64,000 bases of DNA from Sphaerulina vaccinii. Lineage: Eukaryota; Ascomycota; Dothideomycetes; Mycosphaerellales; Mycosphaerellaceae. The stretch covers positions 806,001 to 870,000 of the forward strand of contig JAKUDP010000013.1 in the NCBI GenBank assembly GCA_022570795.1, written 5' to 3'. Position 1 is the first letter of the stretch, and each line of letters begins with the position of its first letter. A program made the position numbers and the translations under genes. Below the pieces are notes generated by a model, which saw only the letters and a program-made list of their open reading frames with translations, did no database searches and had not been told where the DNA came from. Below are positions 9,894 to 20,252 of the stretch, piece after piece.

Positions 9894-11636
9894 TCACAGC
9901 ACGTACATGGTGTCTAGACTCTGATCACCCTCGAGGCCATTTGTCGTAGCTCCCTCCGAAATGAGTTTGGCCTTCTTCACGTTCCTACGTCTCAGCAAAA
10001 GCCAGCACGAGCCGTACAGGAAGGCGGCGACTACTGTCAGACCAGCAGATACAGCATTGCCTTGCACATAGCGCGGACCTTGCTGGCTCGGGTACAATTG
10101 CGACGATATCAGGTTTGACAAGTTTGCAATGGAATACGCAAACGGCATGCCTATCGCGCGCTTGGAATCTGGCGACAGGTTGTTGGTGATCCAGGTGACC
10201 GCCAGTGTAGAGATCGGGTAGAGTCCTAGCATGTTAGATGAGCACTGGAATGTCAGGAAAGGGAGCTTACCCAAGACCAGAACGAACATTCCGGCATAGC
10301 CAGCACCAGGCCGTGGAGATCCAACGCAGATAAGATAGCCAATGGCGACTGGAGCGCAGCAGGCAATGATGAAGACTCCACGACGCCTAGTCTTGTCCGA
10401 ATAGCAGACCTGGACTGTCAAAGATATGGCGCCGACGACATAGACCGGAATGGTCATGTAATTGACCTTAAGTGAGGCATATCTGGCGCCGATCAGCAAG
10501 CATTCTGGATACTGCACGGAGCACTGACCCTAGACCTGCGATGATAGTGGGCAGGAACACTCCAAATCCGTTGATGGCAACAGACGACGTGAAGAATGCT
10601 ATGCCAAGAAGGTACACGAAGGGATCTGTCAGAGCGATCTTGATCCATTTGCGCTCGAACTTGTCTTTGCCTCGAAGCAAGAAGTCTCGCTCTTTCTTGA
10701 GACGCATAGTCGCCTTTTCTTCCTCATTCAAGAACCACGCCGTTTCAGGTGCATCTGGAAGGAAGCATAGGCCGATGCCACACACGACGACAGTAATCGC
10801 GAATTCGACGATGAAGAGCCACCTAAAAGTAGTGGGTAGAAGGGTTAGCATATATCTCTGATTTGAGCAGGCTGTTTCATCCGCGTCTGTCTTTAGGCTC
10901 AGCGCCTTGGTAGCCGCGAGTCTGGTAAGACACCGAACAGATATCATGCCTTCCTCCTACTACTTTGCTTACCGCCAAGCTTCGAGCCCGTTCCGAGAGC
11001 CCATAGTCTGAATGGTATACGCGAACAGCCCTCCAAAGGCACCAGAGATGCACTGGGCGAGATTGGTCGTCATGATTCTCTTGCCTGCGAGCGCCGGAGG
11101 ATAGATGGTGGAGAACAGGAAGGCGAATCCCTGAGCAAGACCTGCTTCGGCGGCATTCAGCAGCATACGAACGGCAATGGCCTGGCCATAGGTATGGATA
11201 AATGCTGTCCCAAGCGTGCAGGCACTCCAGAGCACAAAAGAGGTCCCGATCGCCTTCTTGGCTCCCCAACGCTTGACGGCCATGACCCAAGGGACCTCGA
11301 AGATGATAGTGCAGACGCTTGCGAGCGTGTTTATGTTGCCGAATTGGCCACCGTGAAGTCCTAGACTTTCGTCGAAGCCGAAGACTCGTGCATTGCCCAG
11401 CTGGGCTACGTTAGCGACACAGTCCGAAATCAAGATCATAGACTGCTCACATTATTGCGATCTAGAGTGGACAGAACAAGATAGATCACTGAAACTGGCA
11501 CCACGTATAGATCGAACTTCTTCCGGCATGCTGCCTCTTTCACAGGATCAATGTATACAACAGGGCCTGCTTCCGAGGAGCCATAGTCGACACAGCTTTC
11601 TTCATCGACCACGACAGGCTTCTTGTCTTCAGCCAT
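9894..11636 (-). CDS. MFS transporter, Dal5/anion:cation symporter family, five exons
   Basis: Exons 11636..11451, 11400..10973, 10822..10529, 10482..10271 and 10225..9894 give 483 residues, the normal size for the family. Introns: 11450..11401 (50 nt), 10972..10823 (150 nt), 10528..10483 (46 nt) and 10270..10226 (45 nt, in frame and stop-free, so easily missed). Exon phases close at every junction and restore family motifs: K-K-x-D before TM1 and L-D-R-N-N|L-G-N-A-R across junction 1; W-R|W-L-F-I-V-E at junction 2; G-L-G|Y-A-S-L-K at junction 3. About 12 hydrophobic segments are seen. Known members import allantoate, nicotinate, pantothenate, biotin or similar small anions; the substrate here is unknown. 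It is divergent from the Zn2Cys6 gene at 12,066, suggesting co-regulation. Confidence 0.9.
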
Positions 11637-12065
11637 TGGCCTAATCGTCGACACCGTCGGCTGAAACTGAGTTTGGTCTGTTTATGGCGTCTGTACGCAA
11701 AGGCTTGAGAGGTGAAAGAGACAGCAGATGGGCATCACCAGCATCAACATACATATAGCTGCCGCCGTCTACCTTTCGTCGCAACATGTTGGTGCAATGA
11801 TTGCATGATACGCTTCATGAAAGCGATCGCGATACTGCGCACGAGATAGATTGGCTAGTGCCGACTCTAGCGCCGACTTATCGAAGTGCATACAAAGCGG
11901 GGTGTTGAAGATACGAGCGCCAGATTCTGACATCGGGCAACAAGCCGCAAGCCCGACGGCCAACACTGGATCTCTTGTTCTATCTCAGATGCCACTCATC
12001 GGCACTATGCCCGACTCCTACTTTCTCCTACTATCTCAACAGTATCTTATGGAAGCTGGACACAC
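11637..12065. promoter_or_regulatory. Divergent promoter between MFS transporter and Zn2Cys6 regulator
   Basis: A 429-bp intergenic segment. It contains an inverted repeat of the type bound by Zn2Cys6 dimers: TCGG at 11,999-12,002 and CCGA at 12,011-12,014, with 8 bases between. An everted CCGACGG is at 11,953-11,959. Either could be chance in DNA of this composition; assignment as an operator is inference. Confidence 0.35.
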
Positions 12066-14326
12066 ATGGCTTCGCCATCGCGCTCTTGTGCGACATCTGC
12101 GAGGCGACCACGAGGCAGTGCGTGTCAGAGGTAAGTCTACGTCAGATCAGTATCACGCATAGACTAATCTGGACAGGTGTAAGAGGAGAAAGCAGAAAGT
12201 GAGGATACACTATGTTAAGCTTCTAACAAACACGTGAGCAAGCACGTTTGTCTAACCATCTGGTCGTGTTGTAGTGCGATCTTAAGCATCCCAAGTGCTC
12301 TAACTGCGAGGGTGCGCAGGCAGAGTGCTTGACATTCCATGCGGGCAAACCAGCTGTCGTAAGTCCCGACGCCATCATATTGGGCGCATGAGTCTGAGAG
12401 CCACTTCAGTTGCCACGAACCTACGTATCCGACCTAGAGGCTGAAGTTCGGAGATTGACTGCAGAGAATCAAACGCTGCAGAGACACGATCGGCCTCTTC
12501 TCATAGACGAACAGGTTCCGCCAGACACACCCACTCTCACCCATGTACAAGAAGCAAGCGATACCCCCACGGAAGGACTGACGACTCCAACTGCACATGT
12601 GGGCCACCTCCAGGACTTGGTCAAAAGTGTTCGCAGTGTCGTAGTGGAAACATCGGGACTGCCACGATTCCTAGGCCCCAGTAGTGGCATTACACTCGCC
12701 AAGATGGTCATGGCATCAGTGCGTCCTGATGCACTGCCACCCATGGCTCGACCTCGTGAGCGGCACTCAAACAACGAACCTTCGCAGTCATCTGTAGCTG
12801 CGGTCGAGTCTACGCTACCACCTCGACATGCAGCCGACCATCTCGTGGAAGTATACTTTCAATATCGCACGCCGCACTTGCCAATTGTGCAGCGAGACCA
12901 GGTCAGCAAGGCGCTCGATAACGCATATCTTTCTGCCAGTGTCTCCAGATCCCCAGACCGGAGTGCGCAGAGGGACACATTCACCACTTACATGATACTG
13001 GCAATTGCGCTTTGCAATGTTCCTAACCCAGCCGGTGGCACGAATCGAGTAGCACAGAGCGAAGGTTGCTTTAAGTCGGCAATACGCCATATCGAAGATA
13101 TTATAACTTACTCGCGAAGTAATCTTGAGACTCTACGAGCTGTACTACTGCTGGCTCAGTTCGTCTCGATGTGCCCCTGGCAGGGCAGCTTGTGGCACCT
13201 TACTGGGATTGCTCTGCGCTTATGCATCGACACGGGTTTACATTCGGAGGAAGAAGCACAGGTCTTGAATGCCGATCCGGCCTTGCTATACGAGCGCCGA
13301 CGCCTGTGGTACTCTGCATATCACTTTGACCGGGTACTGGGCATCACACTTGGACGTCCATTTGGCATCACGGACGAAAGCTCTCGCGTACCACTGCCAA
13401 ATCCTTGGGCAGTATCTCATGCCTCCGATCGTGTCAACGATCAAATGGACGTTCATCACCAAAGAGCCCACAATCATCTGTTCAGTATGTCGCAACTCGA
13501 ATCAGAGGTCAGGCATGTACAGCAGAGCCAGACATGGCCCACGAAACTGGCGTACCCGAAGCCAAATATTGCCGCATGGACTCTAGACATCCGTCCTCGT
13601 CTGCAAGAGTGGTACGATACGATCCCCTCGCCTCAGAAAGCACATCCATCTTCGATCTTCGCGAATCAAGCTTACTGGGACGCCGTGTATCAGAACTCGA
13701 TCCTTCTGCTGTACCGGCCACAGTCGAATGTCAGATTCTTGTCTGTAGAAGCATTGTCCAAGTGCCATGAAGCTGCTCGGACGCTAATTGCAAGCATCAA
13801 AACATTGCAGCGAGATGGCAAGCTTGACGTACTCTGGAAGTGGGTCCATGACTTGCTTCTGGCAGGCTTGACAGTCATATATGGTCTGTGGCAGTCCAAG
13901 GAGATTCGAGATCGAAGTCCAGTCGGCAGCAACATTGCAATACTTCAGTCATGCGCATCCACTTTATCTGCGATGTCAGAGACTTTCCAAGGAGCTGCAG
14001 CTTGCCGCGATATCTTCGAGATTCTCTCGACAGCTACCATTGATTGGCTCATCAACAACACTGCCGACATGACAGATGCGTCGCATGTAGAACTCGAGAA
14101 ACAGGTGGAGGATCTGATGCAGCAGCTGCAAGCTTCCCGTGGAAATGCATACACAAATAGTCAAAACACACACGACTGGACGACCATGTTGCATACGGAG
14201 AACTTCAGCTTCGGCGAAATGCTTAGTGCGGCGGCACAGTGGCCTGAGGGTTCAGCGACAGGTTTGGGTGCATTTGGACATGAAGAGGCAATGTCAACAT
14301 CTGGATTGGACTTCTTTTCTATCTGA
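12066..14326 (+). CDS. Zn2Cys6 (Gal4-type) transcription factor with fungal-specific middle domain
   Basis: Exons 12066..12130, 12177..12198 (a 22-nt micro-exon), 12275..12358 and 12410..14326 give 695 residues. Introns of 46, 76 and 51 nt have GTAAGT/GTGAGG donors and CTAAT/CTAAC branch points. Splicing assembles a canonical binuclear zinc cluster from three exons: C20-x2-C23-x6-C30-x6-C37-x2-C40-x6-C47 with the basic K-R-R-K-Q-K between C23 and C30. A Leu-rich dimerisation heptad follows at about 60-82. The fungal-specific transcription factor domain spans roughly 190-450, including L-W-H-L-T-G-I-A-L-R-L and the R-R-R-L-W-Y-S-A-Y-H-F-D-R region. It likely controls its neighbours, the divergent Dal5-type transporter and the convergent SsuA/THI5-like gene; that is inference from position. 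Confidence 0.92.
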
Positions 14327-14434
14327 TCTCGCCCATATAGAACGTCCTAGGCGACATAGCTCTGCTTCAGGCAGCTTAGACAATGTTCAGAACTGGAGAG
14401 GCGACCACGACCATTTCCTCGACCTTGTGGATCT

Positions 14435-15355
14435 TCATACACCACTGTTCACAATAGACTCATATGCCAGAGGCTTCTCGACCAATCGCGCACCAGCAAG
14501 CCCAACTTGCCAGCGATTGAAGCCTTGACGAGATACAGTCGTGGATGTCCACATACTGTTATGACGGAATGCGTTGGCCACCTTGACAGCAACATCAATT
14601 GGGACCCCAGGAAAGAGCTCGGCGAGTTCATCTTGGAACGACTCTGCATCGTGCCCGAGAACCCAGTCTATGCCTTTCTGAAGGGCAAAGCAGAACCTCT
14701 GTTGCGCATCGAGGAACTCTGCGGTAATGGTTGCAGTCTCCCGATAGTACACACTCCAGGGAACATCGCCTTGCGACACCATCTCCATTGCGACGAAGAC
14801 CTTAGAATTGCGCTTGGCCATTGCTAAAGCTGAGAGGTTGTCTGTCACGAAGTAATCGCCCATGCCGCCCTGGAACAAGTCGCCCAACATCTGGCCTTGG
14901 AGATCCTGAATGTAGTCCACAGATCTCGGGTCGATGTCGTTCTCTCGAAGCAACATCTTGAAGAACAACCCGACGCTTGCACCACCACCCGACTTCATGA
15001 GGACAGTCTTGCCAACCACATCGCTGAGCTTGAACGCTTCCATCTCGCTACCAGTACTCGCACTGTGACCAACATCGCGTCGTGCGAGCAGCGCCAGCGG
15101 GCAGCGATTCGCGATCTGTGCGAACACCGTGTAGTCCTGTGGTAGGCGGCCACGATACATCGATGGAACCCATATGCCACCTAGCGCCATATCGGCCGCA
15201 CCATCGGCAAGTGCAGTGAGCACATCATCCCATGGCGTGGGTATGTTGACAGTGACATCCAGTCCTTGCTCTGCGAAGAAGCCGTGACGCAGTGCGATGT
15301 ACTCGGGGAGGTAGTTGAGGTTGTAACCTGTGGCTGTCAGATGGAATGGCTGCAT
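14435..15355 (-). CDS. SsuA/THI5-like (NMT1 superfamily) substrate-binding-fold protein
   Basis: A 306-residue single-exon protein with the periplasmic-binding type 2 fold of the NMT1/THI5-SsuA group. Visible: start L-P-E-Y-I-A-L-R-H-G-F-F-A-E-Q-G-L-D-V, the standard opening of these proteins; A-D-M-A-L-G-G-I; V-G-K-T-V-L-M-K-S-G-G-G-A-S-V-G in the second lobe; and the final Y-E-S-I-V-N. No signal peptide is seen, so it is probably cytosolic, unlike bacterial ABC-transporter binding proteins. It lacks the Cys-rich CCCFC loop of yeast Thi5 as I know it, so HMP-phosphate synthase activity is unlikely; it could bind or act on a related pyrimidine, sulfonate or amine. It is convergent with the Zn2Cys6 gene, ends 108 bp apart. 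Confidence 0.82.
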   Translation of the reverse strand: MQPFHLTATGYNLNYLPEYIALRHGFFAEQGLDVTVNIPTPWDDVLTALADGAADMALGGIWVPSMYRGRLPQDYTVFAQIANRCPLALLARRDVGHSASTGSEMEAFKLSDVVGKTVLMKSGGGASVGLFFKMLLRENDIDPRSVDYIQDLQGQMLGDLFQGGMGDYFVTDNLSALAMAKRNSKVFVAMEMVSQGDVPWSVYYRETATITAEFLDAQQRFCFALQKGIDWVLGHDAESFQDELAELFPGVPIDVAVKVANAFRHNSMWTSTTVSRQGFNRWQVGLAGARLVEKPLAYESIVNSGV

Positions 15356-15953
15356 AGCTGATCTGGAGTGCTGGTTTTGGCTTTGTTTCTTTGATCGTTC
15401 GTATCAGGCAGCGATCATATATCACGACTTGACAAGATCTGTTCCTGGCCAACAAGAGTTCAAGTTGTGAGATTCTTGTATACAAGAGTTTCCGCGTTCA
15501 ACTTATCATTGTCTTCGGACAATTGCGACAATTGTCATCGGCATAACCCGATCACTATCCCTGGACGAATGCCAGCACACTGAACTGGATGTGGATACTC
15601 CAGCATATGGACTTGATAGCATGTGTGCGCCTGAGTCACCTGACGAGATCTCTACGCGAGCCGTAACTTGTCGCCTCTGACGGCATGTCGAGTTATGAGA
15701 CAAGGCAAGCTTTTCCGGTATGTCTGGGGAGCATCTTGGCGTCTCTGCCGTGTAACTGGAACACGTCATGAATCTGGACTTGGTTGCCTAGGTGCTGGTT
15801 TTCTAGTCACTTGCAACGCCAGTGAAGACGCGCGACTATCACTCTGCTATGTGAACGCCGCCTCAGCTTACTTGTTCGCAGCTCTCGTGCTTGCTCAACG
15901 ACCCCAAGTTCTTCTACATTGGCAACTGTAGCAAGTTTTGCCATCGCCTCAAA
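15356..15953. other. Intergenic region upstream of two divergent genes
   Basis: About 600 bp between the SsuA/THI5-like gene start and the presumed start of the next gene. Short frames are present but without motifs. It must contain the promoter of the minus-strand gene. Confidence 0.45.
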
Positions 15954-17267
15954 ATGTGTCGACACATGCGGCCTTGGAACTACACGCCGAAGCATCAATG
16001 CCTGAGGCCCGGTCATCCTTCAGCGGACCGTAGTCTCAAGTACAGACCTCGCGAAGGTCTTTACCTGTTTCCCAGAAAGGCAAATTCGACATCGAAGCCA
16101 GACGATCTAGAGATCAAGGAGTGTTACCAAACCATCACAGCCACAGCGTCATGTCAGACGAAGAGCCTGGAGGAGTTGCGCGTGGAAGGATATCAACAAG
16201 GACGAAGGAGCACTGGCGCTGAGCCTGCGCCGTCTCGACTCGGGGATGGGCTGCATTTGAAGAAGAACAGTTTCTACGGCGGCACAGAAGCGATGAGCGA
16301 AGAGGATGGAGCGGTGCCAAAGTGGGCGAAGGAACTGCTCATTGACGGCAAGGATGTACTGCAAGGCGTCAAGAAGGACAAGAAGCATCTGCCAACCTAT
16401 ACTTGGCGTGGTGCCATCTCCCCCATCGACAAGCATACGCCGCCTGAATGGATTGAAGCGGAAGCTGATCGCCGCAAGAAGGAGAAGAGTCGAGAGGCTG
16501 CTTATCGCGAGGCAAGGAAGCTCGAGACTGATGGTATGTCTGCGACTCTGCTCAATCCACCGAGCCCAGAATCACTTCAACAGGTGATCTTCGACCTGCA
16601 GTTTCCTCTCGGTACTCGCAAGTGCCCACTTCATCTCGTTCCTGCAGTAGCTCCGTTCAGGTTCCTGGACCTACCGCCAGAGATTCGAGAGCGCGTCTTC
16701 GATTATGCACGTTGCCAGGAACTCGACGAGGTCACCGTGGGCTCTTGTATGACTCCGAGGATTCCCGCCATAGTTGCAGTCAGCAAGCTGCTTCGTGAGG
16801 AAGTCCTTGCCTCCTACTTCACCAATTCCCATTTCGTATTTTGCATCACGAAAGGAGGCGATCACGACTACGAATGCTACCGGTGGCTTCACGTTCAGGA
16901 GGATTCGATCATCACCTGCATCAAGACCATCATTTTCCGCCTAGACGCGCGAGCCGGGACCAGCCCCAACCAGATCATCATCGATGTACGCGCTGGTACT
17001 GTTACAGTCCAATATGCTATCCCCGCGCGGGATCCCGGGAGTCTTCTGCGTCCTCGACACCGCGAACACTGGATACGTGCATCGGCAGAGCATCAACAGC
17101 GACTTCAAGAAGCTGCGAGCAGTGCTCAAGATATGCTACAGAATATCCGCCTCGATGCTGCAGAAGTGAGACGACTGAGCAAGTCTGATCTGGAGCTTCT
17201 CATGCAGCTGACTATCGGCGCTCCAAAGGGCATCTCCAATACGATCAAACTGCCGGGATTGAGATGA
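15954..17267 (+). CDS. Hypothetical protein with LPPEIR (2EXR/F-box-like) domain
   Basis: A single long frame; from the first in-frame ATG (15,954) it encodes 437 residues. An alternative and perhaps better start is the ATG at 16,293 (MSEEDGAVPKWAKELL), because the preceding part is compositionally odd. The middle (about 150-215 of the long form) is basic/acidic and helical. Residues about 233-255 read F-R-F-L-D-L-P-P-E-I-R-E-R-V-F-D-Y-A, the same motif as in the 3835-4452 protein, followed by a strand-rich part containing A-I-V-A-V-S-K-L-L-R-E-E-V, typical of dothideomycete 2EXR-like proteins. Function is unknown. The C-terminus is a Gln/Ala/Arg-rich helix. Confidence 0.6.
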   Translation: MCRHMRPWNYTPKHQCLRPGHPSADRSLKYRPREGLYLFPRKANSTSKPDDLEIKECYQTITATASCQTKSLEELRVEGYQQGRRSTGAEPAPSRLGDGLHLKKNSFYGGTEAMSEEDGAVPKWAKELLIDGKDVLQGVKKDKKHLPTYTWRGAISPIDKHTPPEWIEAEADRRKKEKSREAAYREARKLETDGMSATLLNPPSPESLQQVIFDLQFPLGTRKCPLHLVPAVAPFRFLDLPPEIRERVFDYARCQELDEVTVGSCMTPRIPAIVAVSKLLREEVLASYFTNSHFVFCITKGGDHDYECYRWLHVQEDSIITCIKTIIFRLDARAGTSPNQIIIDVRAGTVTVQYAIPARDPGSLLRPRHREHWIRASAEHQQRLQEAASSAQDMLQNIRLDAAEVRRLSKSDLELLMQLTIGAPKGISNTIKLPGLR

Positions 17268-17567
17268 CAAGTGGCGTGGAAGTGCACGGTGTGCCTCGGG
17301 AAGCGCACTTGGCGCACTATACACACACTTGCGTTCAGATATGGTGCCAGTGTAACGCCGTCATGATCCAATCGCCATGGTTTCGGCGTGCCGACCTTCG
17401 TTGCACAGCAGGCGCCTCTAGCAGCCATGCCGGACTTGGCATGCATGACATTGCAGCATTATGGATAGCAGCATTCAGCCGCAGCTTGGCGATCTGTTCT
17501 GAGCTGCTCATAAGATCGAGATGGTCCCAGGTATCAGCTTGCCCTACTCTGAAGGAGCTTCTATACA
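17268..17567. other. Intergenic region, nothing recognised
   Basis: Exactly 300 bp between two plus-strand genes. The promoter of the FAD oxidase gene is expected here; no motif stands out. Confidence 0.45.
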
Positions 17568-19287
17568 ATGAGTTTCAAACTTACTCTCTTTTGTCTCAGC
17601 CTTCTGAGCGTGGCAACCAGAGCGAGCCACAATGGTACAGACAATGTATGCCATCATATCCGTCTGCTATTGTGATCACTGACAGTATGGCAGTGCTTCA
17701 GGACCTGCTCACAGCTCGACATTCGACTCCCGGGACGAATTTCATACTTCAACGACACCTCATACGCAATTGAACAAGTGTACTTCTCCCAACAACAGTC
17801 CAGAACGTTTCCAATATGCCGTTTCACACCTTTGTCCGCGCAGGAAGTCTCAGTTGCATCCGTCTTGGTACGGCACTTCAAGTGTCAATTCGCTGTCAAG
17901 AGTGGTGGGCACGCCATGTTCTACGGTGCATCGAACATGGAGAATGGTCTTACTATTGATCTCAGACACCTCAGCTTGGTCGAAGTGTCTTCCGATCGCT
18001 CAGTGACTCGTGTTGGGACCGGAAACACTTGGCAAGCGGTGTATAGGAAGCTGGAACCATTGAGACTTGCTGTTGTTGGTGGTCGTCATGGCGGCGTGGG
18101 AGTTGGCGGTCTGACGCTGGGTGGAGGTATTTCGTTCTTCTCTGGACTCCACGGGTTCGCGTGTAACAACGTCCTCAAGTTCGAAGTCGTGCTAGCTAAC
18201 AGAAGTATCGTGGTTGCTAATACAAATTGTCATCCTGATCTATACTGGGCGCTGAAAGGTGGCGGGAACAACTTCGGCATCGTGACAAGAATGGATCTGG
18301 CGACCTTCGATCAGGGCGACATGTGGTGAGTCTCCCTCACAACCTGTGCCATGTTTGAAGAGAAGGTGCTGTACTCACTCCACGTAGGGGCGGCTGGACA
18401 TACCACGATACCACATACAATCATTCGCTGTATGATGCCTTGTACTGGTTTGCCGAGACTGCGGGAGACGATCCTCGCGCTGCTGTGACCACACTGTCAG
18501 CAGCCTGTGCTTATGAGCTGCAAGGCGGCTGCATCATGACCACCATTTTGGATCATGCTTCACCGCCAGAAAACAGCTCTGGGCCTACCATCTTAGCGAA
18601 TTTTTCGAGGGTGCCACACCTCACATCAACACAAAGAGTGTCGACTCTGTCCTACTTTAGCGATGAGCTGATCAGGCTCTCTGGTGGCAATAATCGGTGA
18701 TGTTCTCCACTCGAGATGGCTGCCCACATGCTGACGGGGCGTGACTTAGCGAGCTATACATTACAGCAACTTTTCGCAACTCTGCAGATCTGATGAAAGA
18801 CATCGTCAAAGACATTTGGTATCCTGCAATCAAGAACCTCCTTGACAAGCCCGGTTTTGCTTCATCTTTCGCAATCCAGCCCATCACCAAACCAATGCTA
18901 CAAGCTTCACGTGGAAAGCATAGTAATGCATTGGGCTTGGAGAACGATACGGAGCCGCTGATGTGTAAGTCCAAATCACTGTGCAATGTCACTGACCGAG
19001 GCTGATCCGATCAAGTGCTATGTCTCGACATGACTTGGACGACAGAAAGTCTAGATGGCGAGATCACTGCCATGGCCGAGGCCATAATACACGAAGCCAA
19101 TAAGTTAGCCAAGTCGAGAGGTCTACATCATCCCTTCATCTACCAGAATTATGCATACGTGACGCAAGATGTATTTACACGATACGGTACGAACAGCAAG
19201 CAGAGGCTTTTGAAGATACAGAACGAGTATGATCCAGACTTGGTCTTTATGGAGTTGCAGCCTGGATACCACAAGTTGAGGAAGTGA
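17568..19287 (+). CDS. Secreted FAD-linked oxidase (BBE/6-hydroxynicotine-oxidase-like), five exons
   Basis: Exons 17568..17645, 17694..18325, 18388..18696, 18750..18964 and 19016..19287 encode 501 residues; introns of 48, 62, 53 and 51 nt have good donors, and GCTGAC/GCTGAT-type branch points are visible in most. A signal peptide is evident (MSFKLTLFCLSLLSVATRA). The FAD_binding_4 domain shows K-S-G-G-H99, the His that carries 8-alpha-linked FAD in this family, and G-V-G-V-G-G-L-T-L-G-G-G at about 160-171. The C-terminal BBE segment ends with N-Y-A...Y-G-T-N-S-K-Q-R-L...E-Y-D-P-D-L-V-F. At the position where bicovalent BBE enzymes have Cys, I read G-R-H-G, so attachment is probably single. 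N-x-S/T sites fit secretion. The substrate is unknown; relatives oxidise alkaloids, sugars or phenolics. Confidence 0.88.
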
Positions 19288-19680
19288 AGGAGACGCTGTC
19301 GCAGGCATGCAACACTCCCAGCATTGACGGACTATGACTGTTCTACGTTGCGACAAGGGATGTGTCGGCGTCTTTGTCGGCGCGCGTGGCCACATGAGCT
19401 GCCGTTTGCGCCCGAATTAGCTCAAGGACGAAAGAGGCTCGATTGCTTTACCAAGACCACATTGTTTGCGCCATCGCGACATGCAAACATCTTGCCAGTA
19501 CCACAATTATACATTACCTACCGTCCTATGACTGGTCGGGAAGTGCACTCCACAATAATTGACATCCAACGCAATCACTGCAATTAGTTGGTCGATTGGA
19601 GGCGCAATCACAACCGAGTTAAGGCCTCTAATTGGTCGCAATTGAGCTTGTGAAAGTCGTTTAGTTGCGAGCTAGTGCCT
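19288..19680. other. Gene-to-repeat transition
   Basis: Normal-composition DNA downstream of the FAD oxidase; CA and TG dinucleotides are still common up to about 19,640. A motif like ATTGGTCG recurs (about 19,586 and 19,631). No gene is supported. Confidence 0.5.
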
Positions 19681-20071
19681 TAGTTAATTATAGGACCGGT
19701 CTTAGCGGCTCTAAGTAAGTAAATAAATAAGCAATATAGCTAAAACTTTATAGATATTGCTCCGAATAGTTACTCTAAGCTTCTTAGAATAGCTACTATT
19801 ATTTTATATAATAATCTAGTAAATTATAAGTAAATAATTTATATCTTAGTAGCTATAGAAGTATCTATTTAGCTTATATATTTTTATATACTTACTTTTT
19901 CTTTAGCTCTATTATATTCTATACTCTTTCTAGCTATACTATTATCTATAGCTATTTTATATTCTCCTCCTAATTATTATTACTACTACCTAATACTATA
20001 GAGAGTAAGAATTTTTAGAAGATTTAAAAAGAAAGGCTAGAGTAGTAATTCGAAAGCAAATTTAAAAGTAT
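19681..20071. repeat. RIP-degraded AT-rich DNA, target of the first gypsy insertion
   Basis: From about 19,680 CpA/TpG nearly vanish and TpA dominates. No LTR or coding trace is recognised. This is the left part of the sequence into which the element at 20,077 inserted; the same target resumes at 25,961, so it may belong to the hAT relic. Confidence 0.6.
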
Positions 20072-20076
20072 AGAAG

Positions 20077-20240
20077 TATAATAGATTAAATATAGTAGTC
20101 TATAGTACCTAATACCTTAGATTAAAAATCTAATATTAAAGAAGGAAAGAGAGTCTAACTTCTAACCTTTTAAAAAATAAAAAAATATTTTAAAATTAGT
20201 TATTTTTAGCAAAGCTAACTTGTAGGCCTAGCCTATAATA
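20077..20240 (-). repeat. LTR of element 1 (3' LTR)
   Basis: 164 bp, matching 25,792-25,955 with only RIP-type differences. Begins TATAATAGAT and ends CCTATAATA on the plus strand; the partner ends CCTATAACA, showing one CA to TA change at the terminus. Confidence 0.92.
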
Positions 20241-20252
20241 TTACCCCCCTCC
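20241..20252 (-). other. Polypurine tract of element 1
   Basis: Plus strand TTACCCCCCTCC directly beside the LTR; on the minus strand this is the plus-strand primer site for reverse transcription and fixes the orientation of the element. Confidence 0.75.

Noticed and set aside
15506..15769. Minus-strand frame of 87 codons upstream of the LPPEIR gene
   Set aside because: No motif, no splice partner, and an equally long opposite-strand frame overlaps it.
19324..19587. Plus-strand frame of 87 codons after the FAD oxidase
   Set aside because: No recognisable motif and low coding appearance; lies in the transition to RIP DNA.
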